From Anaerolineae bacterium (lineage in GTDB: Bacteria > Chloroflexota > Anaerolineae > Anaerolineales > Villigracilaceae), in contig DQGV01000345.1 of the NCBI GenBank assembly GCA_003524705.1, positions 1 through 8,707 of the forward strand: a DNA stretch of 8,707 nt, given 5' to 3'. A program made the position numbers and the translations under genes. Under the pieces are notes generated by a model. That model was not told the DNA's origin and ran no database searches. It saw nothing but the letters and a program-made list of their open reading frames with translations. Position 1 is the first letter of the stretch. Every line of letters starts with the position of its first letter. Shown here piece after piece: positions 1 to 5,272 of this stretch.

Positions 1-357
1 CTCATGTGAATAGAAAATTAGAGAGATAATCATATTTGACAAAATTATCGATATTACTGCAAAAAATAATCCTACTAATATATTGGCAGAATTGTTTAGT
101 TCCTTTTTGTCAATGAAAATCAGATTAAAGCTAAGCCCTATTGTAGCTAATGTTGCCATTGATAAATAAACAAGACCACACATTGTAAAAACTAAAAGAC
201 TATCAAAAATATCCCAATAATATAAATATACGCCGTTTGTCCATAAAGTTAGCAATAATACCCATACTGCTATTGACAAAGAACCATAAATCCAAATGAT
301 TTTGATACTACTAATCACAGAGGTTTTAACTTTTGTATAGAAAAGTGTGTTTTTCAT
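1..357 (-). CDS. Partial multi-pass membrane protein, unknown family (3' end beyond window)
   Basis: An open frame of 119 codons starts at the ATG at 357-355 and runs without a stop to the left edge, so the C-terminus is missing. The protein is strongly hydrophobic, with membrane segments at about residues 18-40, 52-78 and 90-115; a short charged stretch (IDKKELNN, about 82-89) lies between the second and third. I do not recognise a family. The start lies 11 bases after the stop of the cupin gene on the same strand, so the two are probably co-transcribed from the promoter upstream of the cupin. No convincing Shine-Dalgarno sequence precedes the ATG. The region is more AT-rich than the metabolic genes to the right. 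The frame is clearly coding in character (continuous, membrane-type composition), but the function is unknown. Confidence 0.7.
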   Translation of the reverse strand, partial: MKNTLFYTKVKTSVISSIKIIWIYGSLSIAVWVLLLTLWTNGVYLYYWDIFDSLLVFTMCGLVYLSMATLATIGLSFNLIFIDKKELNNSANILVGLFFAVISIILSNMIISLIFYSHE

Positions 358-368
358 AATTACGAGAT

Positions 369-695
369 TTATTTATTTGAATATTCCGCTGGTGCGAAGA
401 AAACTAAAATTGTTAACTCTTCCTCAATCGAATGAAAGCGATGCTCTACATTTTTCGCCACATACACAATTGACCCAGCACTCACATCACGGTCTTCATC
501 CGCAACTTTGATTTTCGCTTTGCCACTGACTACATAATAAACTTCATCTTCGGTGTGTGGACTTTGCGGGTCAACTCCGTTGGCGGGCAAAACATAAAGT
601 CCCATGCTTAGGTCTGGGACTTTGAGAAATTCAAGATAGGCTTTTTTGCTTGATTCTCTTTGTGAAATGAGTTGGGTGAGTTCGTAGGCTTGCAT
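369..695 (-). CDS. Small single-domain cupin protein
   Basis: A 108-residue protein consisting of one cupin beta-barrel. Cupin motif 1 covers about residues 40-58 (G40, H47, E51, G58, with the run SPHTEDEVYYVVSG) and motif 2 about 74-88 (G74, H85). In the family these residues bind a divalent metal; here the usual second histidine of the HxH pair is E49 instead, so the candidate ligands are H47, E51 and H85, possibly with E49. The substrate cannot be told from sequence: small cupins include dioxygenases, isomerases and sugar- or regulator-binding proteins. The ATG at 695-693 is supported by GGAG (plus-strand 702-705), seven bases upstream. A promoter lies at 767-796, and the leader contains an inverted repeat that ends directly at the ribosome binding site. 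The gene downstream (membrane protein ending off the window) follows after 11 bases. The cupin fold call is firm; the biochemical role is open. Confidence 0.88.
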   Translation of the reverse strand: MQAYELTQLISQRESSKKAYLEFLKVPDLSMGLYVLPANGVDPQSPHTEDEVYYVVSGKAKIKVADEDRDVSAGSIVYVAKNVEHRFHSIEEELTILVFFAPAEYSNK

Positions 696-705
696 GGGAT
701 TCTCC

Positions 706-760
706 GACGATAGACCGTTGATTGTTTTTACTGTCTATCGTCCACTGTCTATGGTCTGAG
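706..760. repeat. 7-base-periodic tandem repeat with perfect 10-bp inverted repeat
   Basis: Read on the plus strand, 733-760 divides into four heptamers that all begin GTC: GTCTATC, GTCCACT, GTCTATG, GTCTGAG. In addition GACGATAGAC (706-715) and GTCTATCGTC (733-742) form a perfect 10-bp inverted repeat with a 17-base spacer. The left arm, read on the minus strand, continues the heptamer pattern (GTCTATC then GTCGGAG), and that last heptamer contains the GGAG of the cupin gene. The structure would form a hairpin in the cupin mRNA leader. Similar GTCTATC/GTCCAC-type intergenic repeats are, from memory, common in Anaerolineae genomes; that is not verified here. Confidence 0.8.
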
Positions 761-766
761 CTTGAA

Positions 767-796
767 ATTATATATAATTTTACCCGCCTTGTTCAA
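767..796 (-). promoter_or_regulatory. Predicted sigma-70-type promoter of the cupin gene
   Basis: On the minus strand TTGAAC (796-791) and TATAAT (772-767) are separated by 18 bases, close to the housekeeping consensus. Transcription would begin near 760, giving a leader of about 65 bases that contains the whole heptamer/inverted-repeat structure before the cupin start at 695. The -10 sits in an alternating TA stretch, so its exact register is uncertain. Confidence 0.5.
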
Positions 797-821
797 AATC
801 AAAAAGAAGCAAAATTAATGC

Positions 822-850
822 AAAAAAGTCAGGCATTTTGCCTGACTTTT
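822..850 (-). terminator. Rho-independent terminator after the membrane-protein operon
   Basis: A perfect 7-bp stem, GTCAGGC (828-834) with GCCTGAC (840-846), a 5-base loop, a run of four T on the plus side and a run of six A (822-827) that becomes a U-tract on the minus strand. It begins 17 bases after the stop codon of the gene ending at 867 and also insulates the cupin promoter from it. It would work in both directions. Confidence 0.88.
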
Positions 851-866
851 GTATCTCTATAGATGA

Positions 867-1436
867 TTAACGAATAGATGCGAGAAAATCCATTAGCAAC
901 TGCTCATCCCAACCTGAGATATGACCTTGTGCCATAAAAAGTGTAGGTCCGAGATTGCCTTCAAATACAGCCGTCCATTGACGCATTTTCGTATCTTCAC
1001 TAACAGTGACAGTTGTTACTTCGCCTCGAATCACGGTTTCAAATTCACCAACGATGGGAACTGAGATTCCTGGTTGCCCACCTTGTTGTTGTGCCGCGTT
1101 TCTTAATTCTTCTTCCATTTTTTCATTATCACCAACGGTAAATCCGCTATATTGGACTAGCATAATGCTTGGTAAGTAGCCATTCTTTTCAGGGAGAAGC
1201 GAAACCATGTCATAAAAAAAGATAGACATACCAGCCGCTAATTCATAATCTGGGGGCAAATCAAAAGTAGCGATATTTTCTCGTACTTGTTGCGCATCTT
1301 GTGGTCCGACGTTGATTCGTTTATCTACTTCTTTGCTCAACCCATAAATTACAACAGATGCCATGAGTGTAACAAAACAACACAAGATAAGAATTATCCC
1401 AATAGTAATGATTATTCTTTTCGTGTTTTCATTCAT
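867..1436 (-). CDS. Single-pass membrane-anchored protein of unknown function
   Basis: A 189-residue protein with a short charged N-terminus (MNENTKR), one hydrophobic segment at about residues 8-32, and an extracytoplasmic domain of about 155 residues. The domain starts with a VGPQDAQQVRENIATFDLPPDY region and ends with a WDEQLLMDFLASIR helix; I recognise this general layout from anonymous proteins of Chloroflexota but not a named function. There is no lipobox or catalytic motif that I can identify. The start was placed at the ATG at 1436-1434, seven bases after GGAG (plus-strand 1444-1447); a TTG two codons upstream would leave only one base to the same Shine-Dalgarno and is rejected. It follows the preceding gene by 21 bases and is the last gene before the terminator at 822-850, so it belongs to the three-gene membrane operon. 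Confidence 0.8.
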   Translation of the reverse strand: MNENTKRIIITIGIILILCCFVTLMASVVIYGLSKEVDKRINVGPQDAQQVRENIATFDLPPDYELAAGMSIFFYDMVSLLPEKNGYLPSIMLVQYSGFTVGDNEKMEEELRNAAQQQGGQPGISVPIVGEFETVIRGEVTTVTVSEDTKMRQWTAVFEGNLGPTLFMAQGHISGWDEQLLMDFLASIR

Positions 1437-1443
1437 AGGCAAT

Positions 1444-1447
1444 CTCC
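1444..1447 (-). promoter_or_regulatory. Shine-Dalgarno sequence that decides a start
   Basis: GGAG on the minus strand, seven bases from the ATG at 1436. It is one base from the upstream TTG at 1442, which excludes that codon as the start. Confidence 0.75.
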
Positions 1448-1457
1448 AAAGTTTATT

Positions 1458-1994
1458 TTACTTTGCATTTCGGCTGTTGAATTCCATTTCCATGAGGATT
1501 CTCAGAATATAAGCCAATGCTTGTAGAGAAAAATATGCGATAGCAACATATAAACCTGTTGCTAAAATTGTTATAAAGAAAGGTAAAAAGATATTCACAT
1601 CAAATGTTGGAATTTCACCAATTATTAGAGATTGAATAACATAAGTGTTTAATAGCCTTGTAACGATGATAATAATCACTGCTGCTTTCGTAACTTTATT
1701 AATGTTGTCTTTCAAAGACAAAACTTCTAATACATCATAAAATTCTGGCTGGTCTTCTTTATCAAGTAATTTAGTTTCCCATTCTTCTAGATTTTCATCT
1801 TCTTCTTTATACTCAGTAATAGGTTCTTTTTGTTTTGGGAGTTTTACTTTTCTTTGTTTCAAAATTTCTTCTAAAACTTCAAATGCAAGGTCAGACCATT
1901 CTACACGGTCATTGGTTTGCCAAATATCAAGGAGTTCATCAGTCTCCTTGATATTTAAATTTTTATAAATCTGCTCTCGGAGTTCTTTATTCAT
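1458..1994 (-). CDS. Membrane protein with N-terminal 'IW..NDR.EWSD.AFEV' module
   Basis: A 178-residue protein. Residues 1-48 form a charged helical module (ELLDIWQTNDRVEWSDLAFE, then a helix ending EEILKQR), followed by an acidic, probably flexible linker to about residue 95. Two hydrophobic regions at about 101-125 and 130-165 form the membrane part, ending in a basic and asparagine-rich tail (EMEFNSRNAK). I know the N-terminal module only as a recurring unnamed element of anaerolineal proteins; no function can be stated. The ATG at 1994-1992 is chosen because GAGG (plus-strand 2001-2004) lies six bases upstream; a longer in-frame version reaching 2045 would run over most of the end of the previous gene. 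The first 8 bases overlap the end of the upstream gene, a sign of translational coupling. Its C-terminal membrane part resembles that of the upstream protein. Confidence 0.8.
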   Translation of the reverse strand: MNKELREQIYKNLNIKETDELLDIWQTNDRVEWSDLAFEVLEEILKQRKVKLPKQKEPITEYKEEDENLEEWETKLLDKEDQPEFYDVLEVLSLKDNINKVTKAAVIIIIVTRLLNTYVIQSLIIGEIPTFDVNIFLPFFITILATGLYVAIAYFSLQALAYILRILMEMEFNSRNAK

Positions 1995-2367
1995 GGTTTT
2001 CCTCGGCACTCTCTTTTTCTCGATAATTAATATCAGTTTCAACAAGCATATAAAGTCCGAGTGATATTCCCTTTAACACAACGTAATAGATTGCGCCTGA
2101 TAGCAAATTGTTAAGTATATTTGTGCCAATAGTAATTAAAGAATGTAAAGGAAATAAGGACATTTGATCCCAGTAATCTAGAGAACTTGAGTTTAAATTA
2201 AGTGAATTAATCCTCTGCTGAAAAATCATATCTTCAGGAATTACTAGAATTGCTAAGATGATGTGAATTACCAAAGCTACCCATGCTAAGTTTTTTGCCC
2301 AACCAGCAAAACTTAATAACCTGTCTTGATTTTCGGTTAATACATATTCTCGTTCTTCTTCGTTCAT
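1987..2367 (-). CDS. Small two-to-three-segment membrane protein, unknown function
   Basis: A 126-residue protein with a charged N-terminus (about 1-25), hydrophobic segments at about residues 26-46 and 74-105, and a short acidic C-terminal tail. The last hydrophobic segment ends ...LGLYMLVETDINYREK, which resembles the ending of the next protein (LRILMEMEFNSRN), suggesting that the two membrane parts are related and may pair. The start is the ATG at 2367-2365, five bases after AGGAGG (plus-strand 2373-2378). Longer in-frame versions reach into the palindromic element at 2417-2467 and have no ribosome binding site, so they are rejected. The stop codon lies inside the start region of the next gene (8-base overlap). 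This gene heads the three-gene operon. Confidence 0.78.
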   Translation of the reverse strand: MNEEEREYVLTENQDRLLSFAGWAKNLAWVALVIHIILAILVIPEDMIFQQRINSLNLNSSSLDYWDQMSLFPLHSLITIGTNILNNLLSGAIYYVVLKGISLGLYMLVETDINYREKESAEENHE

Positions 2368-2372
2368 CGATT

Positions 2373-2378
2373 CCTCCT
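2373..2378 (-). promoter_or_regulatory. Strong Shine-Dalgarno that decides a start
   Basis: AGGAGG on the minus strand, five bases before the ATG at 2367. It lies downstream of the alternative ATG at 2382, which is therefore unlikely to be used. Confidence 0.8.
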
Positions 2379-2416
2379 GCATAGAATTTATTGACAAAAT
2401 ATACCATATCAAAAAT

Positions 2417-2467
2417 AGACTTCCGAAGTCTTTACCCTCATTCGAGGGCAGGCGACTTCTGAAGTCT
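2417..2467. repeat. Compound palindromic element at the 3' end of the DUF998-type gene
   Basis: Two near-identical palindromes, AGACTTC-C-GAAGTCT (2417-2431) and GACTTC-T-GAAGTC (2454-2466, with a further T), flank a third small hairpin CCCTC-ATTC-GAGGG (2435-2448). The outer arms AGACTTC (2417-2423) and GAAGTCT (2461-2467) can also pair with each other, so the 51 bases can fold as a branched or long hairpin. On the minus strand it ends next to ATTTTTG and may serve as a terminator. It overlaps the last ten codons and stop of the upstream gene. This is the form of a dispersed palindromic element, but copies elsewhere cannot be seen from this window. Confidence 0.75.
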
Positions 2468-3034
2468 AAGTGCAATCACTTCATTCCAAACCAAAATTGC
2501 TAACAAGAAAACATAAAACGCCGCGCCTTTCAGTGCAAACGCTGGAGCGGCTAAACATAACGTGAGCCAAGTGTAAAGAGATAAACTCTTCCATTTTTCG
2601 TCAGTGCGAAAGGCGAAACCTAAAATAATCATGGCGGGGAATAAAGTTAACCCAAGCAATACAAAAGATAAATCATGTAAACGTCCATGCCAAGTGGATG
2701 GATAGTCTCGAATGGTTGGGTCTGTGGTGAATGCCAACATGGCGAGTGCAACCCCAGCAAATGCAAAAAGTGTAGAACCAAGTCGAGATGCAAAAGCAGG
2801 TTTCAACTCAAAGAAGAGGCGGTAAGCAAAGAGAGTCATAATCAATCCGCTGATGATAAATGTCGCAGTCATAATCCAGCCGAATCTTCCAAGTGCTAAA
2901 CCACTGGGCCAATCAAAGGTTGGGTCGTTGATTGGATGCCAACCTAATGAAAGTAAAAAATCATATTCAACGATTGTGAGAATTGTGAGCACACTTGCAA
3001 ATAAAATGGGACCTAGTAAGATTATTTTTTTCAT
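2438..3034 (-). CDS. Six-segment integral membrane protein, DUF998-like
   Basis: A 198-residue protein with six hydrophobic segments at about residues 3-22, 49-72, 84-103, 118-142, 151-168 and 170-190. The spacing of helices, the WHGRLHDLSFVLLGL stretch at 115-129 at the start of the fourth helix, and the overall length fit the DUF998 family of bacterial and archaeal membrane proteins, whose function is not established. The last residues (LRLQKSPALE) are encoded by the palindromic element at 2417-2467, which also supplies the stop codon, so the original C-terminus may have been altered. There is no Shine-Dalgarno before the ATG at 3034-3032; instead an extended -10-like TGTTATCAT ends six bases before it, suggesting a leaderless mRNA. 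The hairpin at 3046-3070 lies just upstream. The family call is from recognition of pattern and is moderately sure; membrane localisation is firm. Confidence 0.75.
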   Translation of the reverse strand: MKKIILLGPILFASVLTILTIVEYDFLLSLGWHPINDPTFDWPSGLALGRFGWIMTATFIISGLIMTLFAYRLFFELKPAFASRLGSTLFAFAGVALAMLAFTTDPTIRDYPSTWHGRLHDLSFVLLGLTLFPAMIILGFAFRTDEKWKSLSLYTWLTLCLAAPAFALKGAAFYVFLLAILVWNEVIALRLQKSPALE

Positions 3035-3040
3035 AGGTTA

Positions 3041-3049
3041 ATGATAACA
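3041..3049 (-). promoter_or_regulatory. Possible extended -10 element for a leaderless transcript
   Basis: On the minus strand TGTTATCAT (3049-3041) matches an extended -10 (TGn plus TATCAT, five of six to TATAAT). Six bases separate it from the ATG at 3034, so transcription would start at or beside the first codon. No -35 is evident. Confidence 0.35.
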
Positions 3050-3070
3050 GCCCCGCATTGCGAGGCTGTT
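3046..3070. terminator. Terminator-like hairpin between the RRM and DUF998-type genes
   Basis: AACAGCC (3046-3052) pairs with GGCTGTT (3064-3070); the stem continues after one C/A mismatch with CGC/GCG around an ATT loop. A run of seven or more T follows on the plus side. On the minus strand, where the neighbouring genes lie, the hairpin is preceded by an A-run and followed only by TTATCATT, a weak U-tract. It probably ends the RRM transcript, though by shape it is stronger in the opposite direction. Confidence 0.6.
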
Positions 3071-3103
3071 TTTTTCTTTACAAGTTCAGGGCTGGAATTT
3101 TTT

Positions 3104-3415
3104 TTAGTTATCGTTATGTCTATCGCCACCACGATTTCGATTTCCGAAATTTCGTTTGGGGCGATCTTCACGCGGGCGCGCCACGTTCACAGTAATGGCA
3201 CGTCCCATAAAATCTTTACCATGCAACATGCTGATGGCTTTTTGCGCTTCATCGGATGTTTCCATTTCAACAAAGCCGAATCCTTTTGCGCGTCCCGTTG
3301 CACGGTCTGTAATCAATGCAACAGATTTGACGTTTCCAGCCTGACTAAAGTGCTCTTTAATTTGCTCTTCTGTCGCGGCGTACGGTAGGTTGCCTACATA
3401 TAACCTAGTTTCCAT
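3104..3415 (-). CDS. RRM-domain RNA-binding protein (cold-inducible Rbp type)
   Basis: A 103-residue protein made of one RNA recognition motif plus a short basic tail. RNP2 is LYVGNL (residues 5-10) and RNP1 is KGFGFVEM (44-51), both intact including the aromatic residues that stack on RNA bases; the domain ends near residue 80. The tail (about 82-103) is rich in Arg, Gly and Asn, as in the small Rbp proteins of cyanobacteria and other bacteria, which are often cold-induced and act as RNA chaperones or in mRNA localisation. The start ATG at 3415-3413 follows GGAG by five bases. Upstream are 220 bases without a gene that hold the probable promoter and a long inverted repeat; downstream a terminator-like hairpin. 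It appears to be a single-gene transcript. Family assignment is very sure; cold regulation is only an analogy. Confidence 0.95.
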   Translation of the reverse strand: METRLYVGNLPYAATEEQIKEHFSQAGNVKSVALITDRATGRAKGFGFVEMETSDEAQKAISMLHGKDFMGRAITVNVARPREDRPKRNFGNRNRGGDRHNDN

Positions 3416-3460
3416 CTCTTCTCCATTTTGTTGTGACGCTCCAGCCCGAACGACGATTAA

Positions 3461-3492
3461 AGTGTATCATGTTTTTTTATTTGATAAAAAAC
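3461..3492 (-). promoter_or_regulatory. Weak candidate promoter and AT hairpin upstream of the RRM gene
   Basis: On the minus strand a TGA-TACACT extended -10-like sequence (3469-3461) has no good -35; the AT-rich interval at 3471-3492 (GTTTTTTTAT / ATAAAAAAC) can form an imperfect hairpin. This is the best promoter candidate in the RRM upstream region but is only suggestive. Confidence 0.25.
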
Positions 3493-3550
3493 CGCTTCAT
3501 GCTCAAGTGGAAAGTTGATTCATAAACCCTCAACATTTTCTTTAACTTAT

Positions 3551-3631
3551 ATGTCATCCTGAGCGAAAGCGAAGGATATCTACTTCTATCATAAGAGACT
3601 CTTCGGTCGCTTTGCTCCCTCAGAGTGACAT
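3551..3631. repeat. Long imperfect inverted repeat, probably a dispersed intergenic element
   Basis: The left arm (3551-3581, beginning ATGTCATCCTGAGCGAAAGC) matches the reverse complement of the right arm (3596-3631, whose complement begins ATGTCACTCTGAGGGAGCAA) with small gaps; both ends read ATGTCA / TGACAT. The type TGTCATCCTGAGCGAAGCGAAGG...CCCTCAGAGTGACA is one I know as a recurrent intergenic element in many environmental bacterial genomes. It starts four bases after the stop of the gene ending at 3636 and would form a large hairpin in that transcript, so it may serve as its terminator. Confidence 0.8.
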
Positions 3632-3635
3632 AAAA

Positions 3636-4379
3636 TTAAAAAACAAACGAAATCATCGCCCGAACATGTTTTGGAAAATCGGCAAATTTTTCACGATACC
3701 ATTTCAATGTCACCAAACTGCGCGCACATAAATACGCGATAATCATTCCTAAAACCAACAAAGCACCCAAATGACGAGAAAATAAAAAGATTCCAAGCCA
3801 TGTGAAAATTTCAAACAAATAATGTGGGCAGACAACGTATTTGAACAAGCCGCCTTTTGGAATGACATATTCAAGCGAATCTTTTCTCAAATCCGCTAGA
3901 ATTTTGTGGTGAATAAAATTGCCGAGATTGCCCACAATGTAGGAAACAAATCCAAGCACAAATAAAAAGTCAATCGAATGTAGAGGATTACGATTCAAGT
4001 ATCCAATAAAAAATGAAGCGAAAGAATAAAAGAAAGCGATTGAAATCGTGGTGCTTAATCCAGTGGGGCCTGAATATTTATGCAGAAATAATGATTCCAA
4101 AACGCGTTTCGTAAAATGCAATCCAATAGATGCAAGAAGAATCCATTGAATCAAACTTGCATTTGACAAATAATCTCTTGCTGAAAAATACAAAGCGACG
4201 ATTGGCGAAAAATATAAAATAAACATTCCCAAGCGTGAGGGGATTCCACTTCCAGTACGGAATTTGCTGTATTTCAATAATCCATTGCCATAATAAATGG
4301 CGGGCGCTGTGACAATGATACCAATCACAAGCATGCTATAAAAAATAATGTTGAAGTTCGTCCGTTCGGGGAAAATCAT
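3636..4379 (-). CDS. Steroid 5-alpha-reductase-like membrane protein (PF02544 type)
   Basis: A 247-residue polytopic membrane protein. The C-terminal third carries the family signature: NFIHHKILADLR (154-165), IPKGGLFKYVVCPHYLFE (173-190) and KWYREKFADFPKHVRAMI (226-243), which align well by eye with eukaryotic steroid 5-alpha reductases, where this part binds NADPH. An LFLHKYSG stretch at 97-104 is also typical. Hydrophobic segments lie at about 11-30, 51-67, 76-93, 110-128, 136-152, 186-200 and 203-220. In the family the enzymes reduce an activated C=C bond of a lipid substrate such as a steroid, polyprenol or enoyl chain; the bacterial substrate here is unknown. The ATG at 4379-4377 follows GGAGG by seven bases. 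It is divergent from the enoyl-CoA hydratase with 69 bases between, which may hint at joint regulation but not at a shared pathway. Confidence 0.82.
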   Translation of the reverse strand: MIFPERTNFNIIFYSMLVIGIIVTAPAIYYGNGLLKYSKFRTGSGIPSRLGMFILYFSPIVALYFSARDYLSNASLIQWILLASIGLHFTKRVLESLFLHKYSGPTGLSTTISIAFFYSFASFFIGYLNRNPLHSIDFLFVLGFVSYIVGNLGNFIHHKILADLRKDSLEYVIPKGGLFKYVVCPHYLFEIFTWLGIFLFSRHLGALLVLGMIIAYLCARSLVTLKWYREKFADFPKHVRAMISFVF

Positions 4380-4395
4380 GATGAAGCCTCCATGT

Positions 4396-4423
4396 TTGAA
4401 ATATTATTTTAACCATTTATAAT
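4396..4423 (+). promoter_or_regulatory. Predicted promoter of the enoyl-CoA hydratase operon
   Basis: TTGAAA (4396-4401) and a perfect TATAAT (4418-4423) are separated by 16 bases. Transcription would start near 4430, about 19 bases before the ATG at 4449, just upstream of its GGAGGA ribosome binding site. The opposite strand has TTGAAT (4426-4421) with weaker -10 candidates that could serve the divergent gene, so the two promoters probably overlap. Confidence 0.65.
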
Positions 4424-4448
4424 TCAATTTATTATTTTCGGAGGAAGT

Positions 4449-5222
4449 ATGACCTACACAAACATCCTGACAGAAACACGCGGAAAAGTTGGCTTGATTC
4501 AATTGAATCGTCCGCAAGCAATGAATGCATTTAATCTCGCCATGGTGACAGAAGTCTTCGATGCACTCGAAGCATTTGATAAAAATGAATCTGTTTTTGC
4601 AATCGTCGTCACAGGCAATGAAAAAGCCTTCGCCGCTGGTGCAGACATCAAAGAAATGTCAGAACAATCGTATGTTGAAATGCTCACCAAAGGGTATGTC
4701 GAAATTTGGGACAAGATTCTCAAAATCCGAAAACCTGTTATCGCGGCAGTCTCAGGTTGGGCGTTAGGCGGCGGATGCGAATTTGCAATATCTTGCGACA
4801 TGATTATCGCCAGTGAATCTGCAAAGTTTGGTCAGCCTGAAATTACAATTGGTGTCATCCCCGGTGCAGGTGGCACACAAAGACTCGCTCGCGTGCTTGG
4901 AAAATATTTAACGATGGAAATGGTGATTAACAATCGCACCCTTTCTGCAAGTGAAGCGTTGCAATTCGGTTTGGTCAATCGCGTTGTACCAGTGGAAGGA
5001 TATTTAGATTCAGCAATTGCTTTTGCAGAAGAGATTGCATCACGCGCACCGATAGCAGTTCGCATGGCAAAAGATTCGGTCAATGCCGCGTTTGAGACTA
5101 CGTTAACTGAAGGTTTGAAAGTGGAGAAACGAAATTTTTATCCGTTGTTTGCGACGGAAGATCAAAAAGAAGGGATGAAGGCGTTTGTTGAAAAAAGAAA
5201 AGCGGATTGGAAAGGGAAGTAG
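4449..5222 (+). CDS. Enoyl-CoA hydratase (crotonase family)
   Basis: A 257-residue cytoplasmic protein of normal length for the family. It has the oxyanion-hole region AFAAGADIKEM (60-70) and the ALGGGCEFAISCDMIIA block (105-121). Both glutamates that catalyse water addition in rat mitochondrial crotonase are present: E111 in GGGCE and E131 in GQPEI, followed by IPGAGGTQRL (137-146). The C-terminal helix (TEDQKEGMKAFVEKRKADW) is also typical. Retention of both glutamates supports true hydration of trans-2-enoyl-CoA to 3-hydroxyacyl-CoA rather than an isomerase or other crotonase activity; chain-length preference is unknown. The ATG at 4449 follows GGAGGA with a short spacer. The aldo/keto reductase gene follows 50 bases downstream and is probably co-transcribed. 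No partner beta-oxidation gene is in the window. Confidence 0.95.
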   Translation: MTYTNILTETRGKVGLIQLNRPQAMNAFNLAMVTEVFDALEAFDKNESVFAIVVTGNEKAFAAGADIKEMSEQSYVEMLTKGYVEIWDKILKIRKPVIAAVSGWALGGGCEFAISCDMIIASESAKFGQPEITIGVIPGAGGTQRLARVLGKYLTMEMVINNRTLSASEALQFGLVNRVVPVEGYLDSAIAFAEEIASRAPIAVRMAKDSVNAAFETTLTEGLKVEKRNFYPLFATEDQKEGMKAFVEKRKADWKGK

Positions 5223-5272
5223 TTATTTGAGAAGTATAATTTGACTTAATCTTAGAGTTTATCGGAGGAACA

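Noticed and set aside
1287..1526. Plus-strand open frame of 79 codons
   Set aside because: It lies opposite the well-supported minus-strand gene at 867-1436 and the end of the gene at 1458-1994, has no ribosome binding site pattern and a composition unlike a real protein.
1995..2045. Upstream extension of the next membrane protein to 2045
   Set aside because: It would overlap the previous gene by about 59 bases and lacks a ribosome binding site; the ATG at 1994 has GAGG six bases upstream.
2368..2475. Upstream extension of the small membrane protein to 2475
   Set aside because: It would translate the palindromic element and lacks a ribosome binding site, whereas AGGAGG stands five bases before the ATG at 2367.
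3049..3094. Riboswitch-like antiterminator pairing (CAGCCC at the RRM 3' end with the hairpin arm)
   Set aside because: The alternative pairing is only six base pairs and no conserved ligand-binding structure is visible; it is probably chance.
3041..3388. Plus-strand open frame of 115 codons across the RRM gene
   Set aside because: It is the reverse-strand shadow of a certain RRM gene whose RNP motifs are intact; it also begins inside the terminator-like hairpin.
4499..4801. Minus-strand open frame of 100 codons inside the enoyl-CoA hydratase gene
   Set aside because: Shadow of a gene with all catalytic residues; no ribosome binding site or recognisable domain.
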